Shown here in pieces: positions 58,910-64,000 of a DNA stretch of 64,000 bases. The stretch comes from Mimachlamys varia (lineage: Eukaryota; Mollusca; Bivalvia; Pectinida; Pectinidae), in assembly GCA_947623455.1 (NCBI GenBank), contig OX392536.1:8117282-8181281 (forward strand). The letters run 5' to 3'. The notes under the pieces were generated by a model. It ran no database searches. It worked only from the letters and a program-made list of their open reading frames with translations, and was not told the DNA's origin. Position 1 is the stretch's first letter, and the number at the start of each line of letters is the position of its first letter. Both the position numbers and the translations under genes were made by a program.

Positions 58910-59892
58910 ATGGTTCAACTATTGGTATTTCGGCCCATGATAAATTAACCTAGATACCAATGTATCCAATTGAGGGATACAGGCCCTCTGGGCCTCTTGT
59001 CATATAGATCACATTTAAGTTTGTTCTTATGCGAAAAAAAGTTGTAAATGCAATAAAACTGATCATAGTTCCGGAAGTATTCCTGTTGTACAAAATCCTG
59101 AGAATAGTGTGTACCAGTCATAGTCTCAACAGCGCTTGTTTCTCAAGCAGTTGATGACAAAGCCACCACGCAAACCGAGAGGTGTCGTCTGTAAATTTGT
59201 GACTGGTTAAGGATAAAATGTAAGTTAGTATATATAATACTACCAAAAACAGTATTGAAAGCTGATTAAACAGCCTGGGATGTCTTAAGTTTATTCAATT
59301 GACTCAATCAGGTACTGGTGTTGACATTAAAAACAATTCAAATGTTGATATAGTAAAATGACTCCGCCGATTCCGCTTTGCTGGGGCCAATATACTGATA
59401 GTTGTCACTATCCGTGACGATGTCAACGCTATTGCTGTTAGTAACATGTTTAATGTTGGAAGGTGTTGATTTTGGAGGAATTTTAACTTCAATTACTGGC
59501 CTGGCCTTAATTTTTTTGACTGGATAAAACTCGCAGACAAGGACAATTTTCATTGGGAAATAAAACGAACAAAAGATTAGGAAACCCAATTTAACTGTAC
59601 CATATGATATTTATTTATTGACTTAGATCTAATTGTTATAGCACTTCTATCAATTTATACTAAATTATGTGTCTTAATATTAAAAATCAGGTGAAAATTA
59701 GGAGCGAGAAAAAAAAAAACCAAACCTTCCATTGTCTATACTGGATGGGTTGGTTGTTTTTTCTGAATATCTAGTTTTGTTCTGATATTAGATTTTTTCT
59801 CTCATTATGCCCAAGGTCCAGGGTGAACCCTGATGTCCTTAAATAACCCTGACTATGAATAGGACGTAAAACAAATTAAACCAAACATTGTT
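58910..59892. other. No supported gene
   Basis: Two overlapping minus-strand frames near 59304-59589 (with an IVPVK/PVIEVK-like run) look weakly protein-like but match nothing recognised. No splice pair stands out. Confidence 0.35.
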
Positions 59893-60424
59893 ATGGGCGG
59901 ATTGGTCGAGTGGTTAACACTCCGACTAGCTTCCATGCAGGCGGCCGGGGTTCGATCCCTGTAATCGTCATACGCATGGAATATTCAGAGAAGTGTTTTT
60001 CTCCTGCCCACACAACTTCAACAACCCAGGTGGAGTATAAAATGGTCTGGGGTGGATGTTGCAGTATCTGTGATGTATCATTCAAGTGTGGTGGCACTAT
60101 AAAAGATGCCGTTGGAAACACGGTCCCACTACAAACAGAACACAATTCATCTCCAGCACACACGCATACATACACACACACATATGGAGATATTAGCCAG
60201 GTGGTACAGGACAAGTTAAGTTAGCGCCTGATAAGGCAGCTCCTGCGAACTCCTCAGAATTGTATATGATAGAACTGTATGTGTTAATTGTATTGATTGT
60301 ATAAGAATTGTATATCTATTGATTGTATAAGAATTGTATATCTATGTACTGTGAAGCGCTTAAGAGTGGCTTATGTTAGCTAGATAGGGCGCTATATCAA
60401 ATATTGTATATTATTATTATTATT
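59893..60424 (+). mobile_element. tRNA-derived SINE, plus strand
   Basis: Full-length copy of the family at 34386-34888: A box TGGTCGAGTGG (59903-59913), B box GGTTCGATCCC (59949-59959), body, and an ATT-repeat tail. Both copies have the conserved end GATAGGGCGCTATATCAA. Confidence 0.85.
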
Positions 60425-60845
60425 TGAGCTAAAAACTGAGAACTGAGAAAAAGTATTGAGTTGCTTTAAGTTCGCTTTCACAGGCTATATGAATTCCAAT
60501 TTGGAAATCCAGCATTACCGGTAAGCGCTTACGTACTTCATTGAATTTGCATTTGTATAGTTAGCATTCATATTGCCTATGCATGCCAACTGAAGCAGTT
60601 CAATGCAAATAACATATATACATTGGGACATAGTGATATAAAAATTCTAGTATTGGACACTGTCAAAGGGTGGCTGTTCTCTCTCTGGATGAACCCTGAT
60701 GTTGAAACATGCTTTGGCTAATAGTCGTAATTTATGTGTCAGCATCAACTGTATGTTGGTTAACAAAAAAATGTAACTTTATATTCAATGTAAGTATCGG
60801 TTGTCATGTTTTTGACATTCATTGGTATGTAACATAGTTACAATG

Positions 60846-61046
60846 GGCCACTGTGGCCTAGTGGTTAAGGTGTTCCAACATTCTACCACTAGCCCTCCAA
60901 CTCTGGGTTGCGATTTTGAATCGCACGTGGGGCAGTATGCCACATACTGACCGTAGGTCTGTGGGTTTTCTCCAGGTACTCCGGCTTTCCACCTCAAAAC
61001 CTGGCACATCCTTAAATGACAAAATAAACCAACCAAACCAAAGTAA
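60846..61046 (+). mobile_element. tRNA-derived SINE, second family
   Basis: Starts GGCCACTGTGGCCTAGTGGT (A-box region), then CTGGGTTGCGATTTTGAATC (B-box-like), and ends in a CAAAC-rich tail (ACCAACCAAACCAAAG). About 200 bp. Confidence 0.65.
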
Positions 61047-61979
61047 CATACATTGGGGCACCTACTTATTTAACATTGTAAATTGAACTGAAATTGGTAT
61101 ACAGATACACCATTGGGGGGTGGGGGGGGGCTTCTCTTTGTGCTGTTTGCTTGTCCATCCGCTTGTCTATCCACTGAAGTTTAAAGAGGCAATTTAGAGA
61201 ACCCACGTTTTTTAAAATCAACTAGAATAAAAAATACCCATACTCAGACAAAGGAATCCGTACTTGATGATTAGATACTCTGTAGCCGATGAGGTCAGTT
61301 TGATTATTGGGAAAGCCTGCGCCAGATATAGCAACATCAAAATATACCACATGTATATGAATGTTGTAAACAATTGGGTATGAGTAGTTTGATTTCACAC
61401 ATTTACGATTTACGAAATACGTTGTCAACAATTATGATAAACATGTATATATATGATTTTTATTAGATCCTGAGAGAAAATGTGTTGGTATACTTCAAAC
61501 TAACCAAAAACAGATATGATTGAAATCTCCACACACACAGGGGCCCTCTGAAGGGAAATTTGTTAACCTGAAAACATACATGCTCTGTGGGATCAAAGTG
61601 CTCAGATCTAGAGATGTTTGTAAACATAGTCTCATTTGCATGGGTTGGACGATTAAGGATTTCCTTATTATTTATTGAAAAATGCATGGAAAACATCAAG
61701 TTTTGTAAAATATCTGCATGAATAGTTCACAAGGATTACTGTACGACAACTTTATAAAATATTTGGTGATATTATGAAAAAGTAAACAAACTTCGCTCAA
61801 TTGCCCCTTTAACAGGTTTATAGGGACTTCATACAATGTGTATATATATTTTGAACAAGTTTGAGTCTCAAGGTTGCCAGGACAAGGCCTAGGTCGCTTG
61901 CTACATTTAGCTCACCATTATCAGATGATGGGCTATTCAAATAACCCTGTGTCCGTGGTCCGTCCTTAAACAAGTTTTG
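61047..61979. other. No features seen
   Basis: AT-rich, with a G-run near 61117-61130; minus-strand frames have no support. Confidence 0.4.
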
Positions 61980-62290
61980 CTACAGTCATAACTTGTGAAG
62001 TACTGGATGGATCTACTCGTTTCATATGCAGGTTCCTTTTAGTCTCTAGTAGTGCTGTTTTGATCAGAAAACAAAATGGCTGCAAGACGGCCATGTTGGA
62101 TTTTGACAATGAAATTTTGTTACCGTTATATCTTGAGAAGTACTGAATGGATCTTTCCCTAATTTCATATGCAGGTTCCCTGTGGTGCATAGTTGCGCTT
62201 TATTGATATATGGACTGATCAGAAAAACAAAATGGCTGCCAGGTGGCCATGTTGGATTTTGACCATGAAAATTTTGTTACCTTTGTATCT
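61980..62290 (+). repeat. Two tandem copies of a bivalve-type repeat
   Basis: Two copies with about 140-155 bp spacing share GAAGTACTGRATGGATCT, TTTCATATGCAGGTTCC and AAAATGGCTGC...GGCCATGTTGGATTTTGA. Strings of this kind are common in bivalve intergenic DNA (recollection, not checked). Confidence 0.6.
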
Positions 62291-64000
62291 GTGTATTCTC
62301 AAATATCATAGGTAGGTTAATTTCGTTTGATGCTCAGTTATGCATGGTCCATTTTTGGACAGATCCGATTAGGGCTTGGATGATACAGTAATGCCCCGAT
62401 CCGATACGTATCACGATACTTATTGGGAAAACATGTTCAAACATTCGACATTAAGGAGGCTCGACCCTTTCGCAATTAACTGCTAGATTAAATGTGTTAT
62501 ATATCTAGCAGACAAATTTCAGTATTCACAGTCAAATTATTTACATATATCATATAGTTACATAAAGCACAAGCAAAAAATAGAATCAAAATATCACAGA
62601 CTAGCAGTTTATGCTACTTATTGAAAACTAGATGTAAAACTGTGTCTAGGGTGGTTGTCTCCTTTGATGCTATTAGGAGGTTTTTGAAGTGGGTAGTATT
62701 TTAACATAACATATATACTGTGAATGCCACAAGCCTAAAACATTTCAGAACATAACAACTACCGGCATTCTGTGTTATATTTTTAACAGCATAATAGTGC
62801 ATATAATGACACCAGGCACAACCCTTGTGTAAACGTTCTGCCAACATGGATAATTCTACCACTCGCCAACTCTTTCTCCAGTTTGAGAAACCATGGCCAG
62901 TTGTACCTGTACTATAGGCCTACCGTCCGATTCTGTTTCTATACTGTTGCCGTCGCTGTCAGTGTCCGACCATGTGTCGATATTGTGTACGTCTATTTTT
63001 GTTATTGTTTTGCAATAGGAGTGGTCGTGACAATACTTTATTTGTTCGTAATCTTGAGTTATAGACTTGAACCATCCCCTCTCATCTCGCCAAATAATAA
63101 AATAATTTGTTCCAGAAATTTAAGAATATTTATCCTTTAATGACATGACAAATGTTGTATTTCTCTTGTTTACAAGTTTATTTCATCCTTGAAATTGAGC
63201 TACAATACCAATAACTTTATTCAGGTGACCTTGACCTTTGATCTGGTGACCTTGACATTTTCGTCAGTCGGCTCTTATTTATAGCCACCGCTGATCTGAA
63301 TTCGATCAAATTTGGTCAGAAGCATCCCAAAGGGTTGGGGACTCAAAATTGTAAAAAAAAAATGGCGGGGCTTAACCACCTTGGGGGCTGTGTCAAAAAG
63401 AGTCAATTTGGCTATAATGATAAAAAACGAGTAATCTTCACTGAAACCGAGCAATAGATATTGCTCTTATTTGCCTCACTAGGTAGCATCACTATGAGGT
63501 GGACATATAGTGGAGCTGATACCAATATACAATTGCTTGCCATCAAAAGACAATCACAATGACTCCAGGGTCTGCCAAGCCCTTACAGGCTTGGTCTCTT
63601 GAGTCATAACTTTTAATGATTGAGATCCCATTACATTACTGCATAATATATATAACATCCCATTACATTGCTGCAAGGAGATGCTGTGGCAGATCCAGAT
63701 CCTCCTTGGAAATGTTTGTGCTAATTAACTTAATATGTAACATGAGAAGTAGAGGATGATAATAATTTAAAAGTAAAAACGTCTATGTTTCAAATGCAAC
63801 ATATATCCAAGAAAAAGTCAGTTTTGCTATGATATATTTCTATAGTGAAGTGGTAATCACACTTGCCACTCTGTGGTGGGAGACCCAGTTTCAATTCCTG
63901 GTAGAAATAACAGCATTACTTGAAATAATTTAAACATTTCAAAATATAAATATATGTAACTAATGTGGTACAGACCCGTACACGTTCGCTGTTCCATCTT
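62291..64000. other. Intergenic, repeat-derived, no gene
   Basis: It contains a hAT-end-like string near 62365-62430, and diverged copies of the tandem repeats from 56.4-57.5 kb at 63300-63650. A plus frame from ATG 62846 (MDNSTTRQLFL) stops after about 23 codons without a good donor. Confidence 0.4.

Overview
The window looks like a eukaryotic, AT-rich, intron- and transposon-dominated stretch, most probably from a bivalve or other mollusc. That assignment is an inference from long introns with GT-AG sites, two tRNA-derived SINE families, Spy, Tc1/mariner, hAT and Ty3/gypsy elements, and a ROCO-type GTPase. There is no bacterial gene organisation, operon or CRISPR. The main host gene is a plus-strand Roc (Ras-of-complex) GTPase, assembled here by eye from GT-AG sites whose phases all agree: a 5'UTR exon (817-920), a start exon (3024-3085), and coding exons 29624-29935 (P-loop), 30065-30322 (WDMGGH switch), 32580-32713 and 50091-50500 (start of a COR-like region). 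The frame is still open at the last donor, so the rest lies beyond what I could find. Its first coding intron (26.5 kb) holds the most unusual thing in the window: from about 3.9 to 28.7 kb there are about 25 tandem copies of a roughly 720-bp unit, with a 2.5-kb higher-order period. Each unit has two conserved islands: a 61-nt signal-peptide-like reading frame ending in a phase-1 GTAAGT donor, and, about 520-600 nt on, an AG acceptor followed by a short frame with paired cysteine codons, a stop and a poly(A)-like signal. This could be an array of tiny secreted Cys-rich peptide genes, many decayed. The signal exons are also in the right phase to act as alternative first exons of the GTPase. Both readings are untested. 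One unit (14649-18640) is split by a 4.0-kb transposon sitting exactly between AAA and TTT with no target duplication, the hallmark of the Spy group; its DDE transposase and SWIM finger gene is broken. The second big intron (32714-50090) is filled by a minus-strand Ty3/gypsy element (LTRs 33674-34228 and 49477-49979) with decayed gag, protease, RT, RNase H and integrase. It is broken by a 7.8-kb nested element (about 37945-45736) that itself contains an intact Tc1 transposon (40251-41792) and a TIR element (42690-45302) holding a mariner relic, which in turn holds a fold-back element: nesting about five deep. A SINE and a GC-rich TIR element are also inserted in the gypsy copy. The right end (50.5-64 kb) has no confident host gene. 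It holds a non-autonomous hAT element with perfect 8-bp target duplications (53207-54111), a 1.3-kb hAT remnant that keeps only a BED-finger reading frame (57575-58901), SINEs, tandem repeats typical of bivalve intergenic DNA, and a few possible orphan exons.
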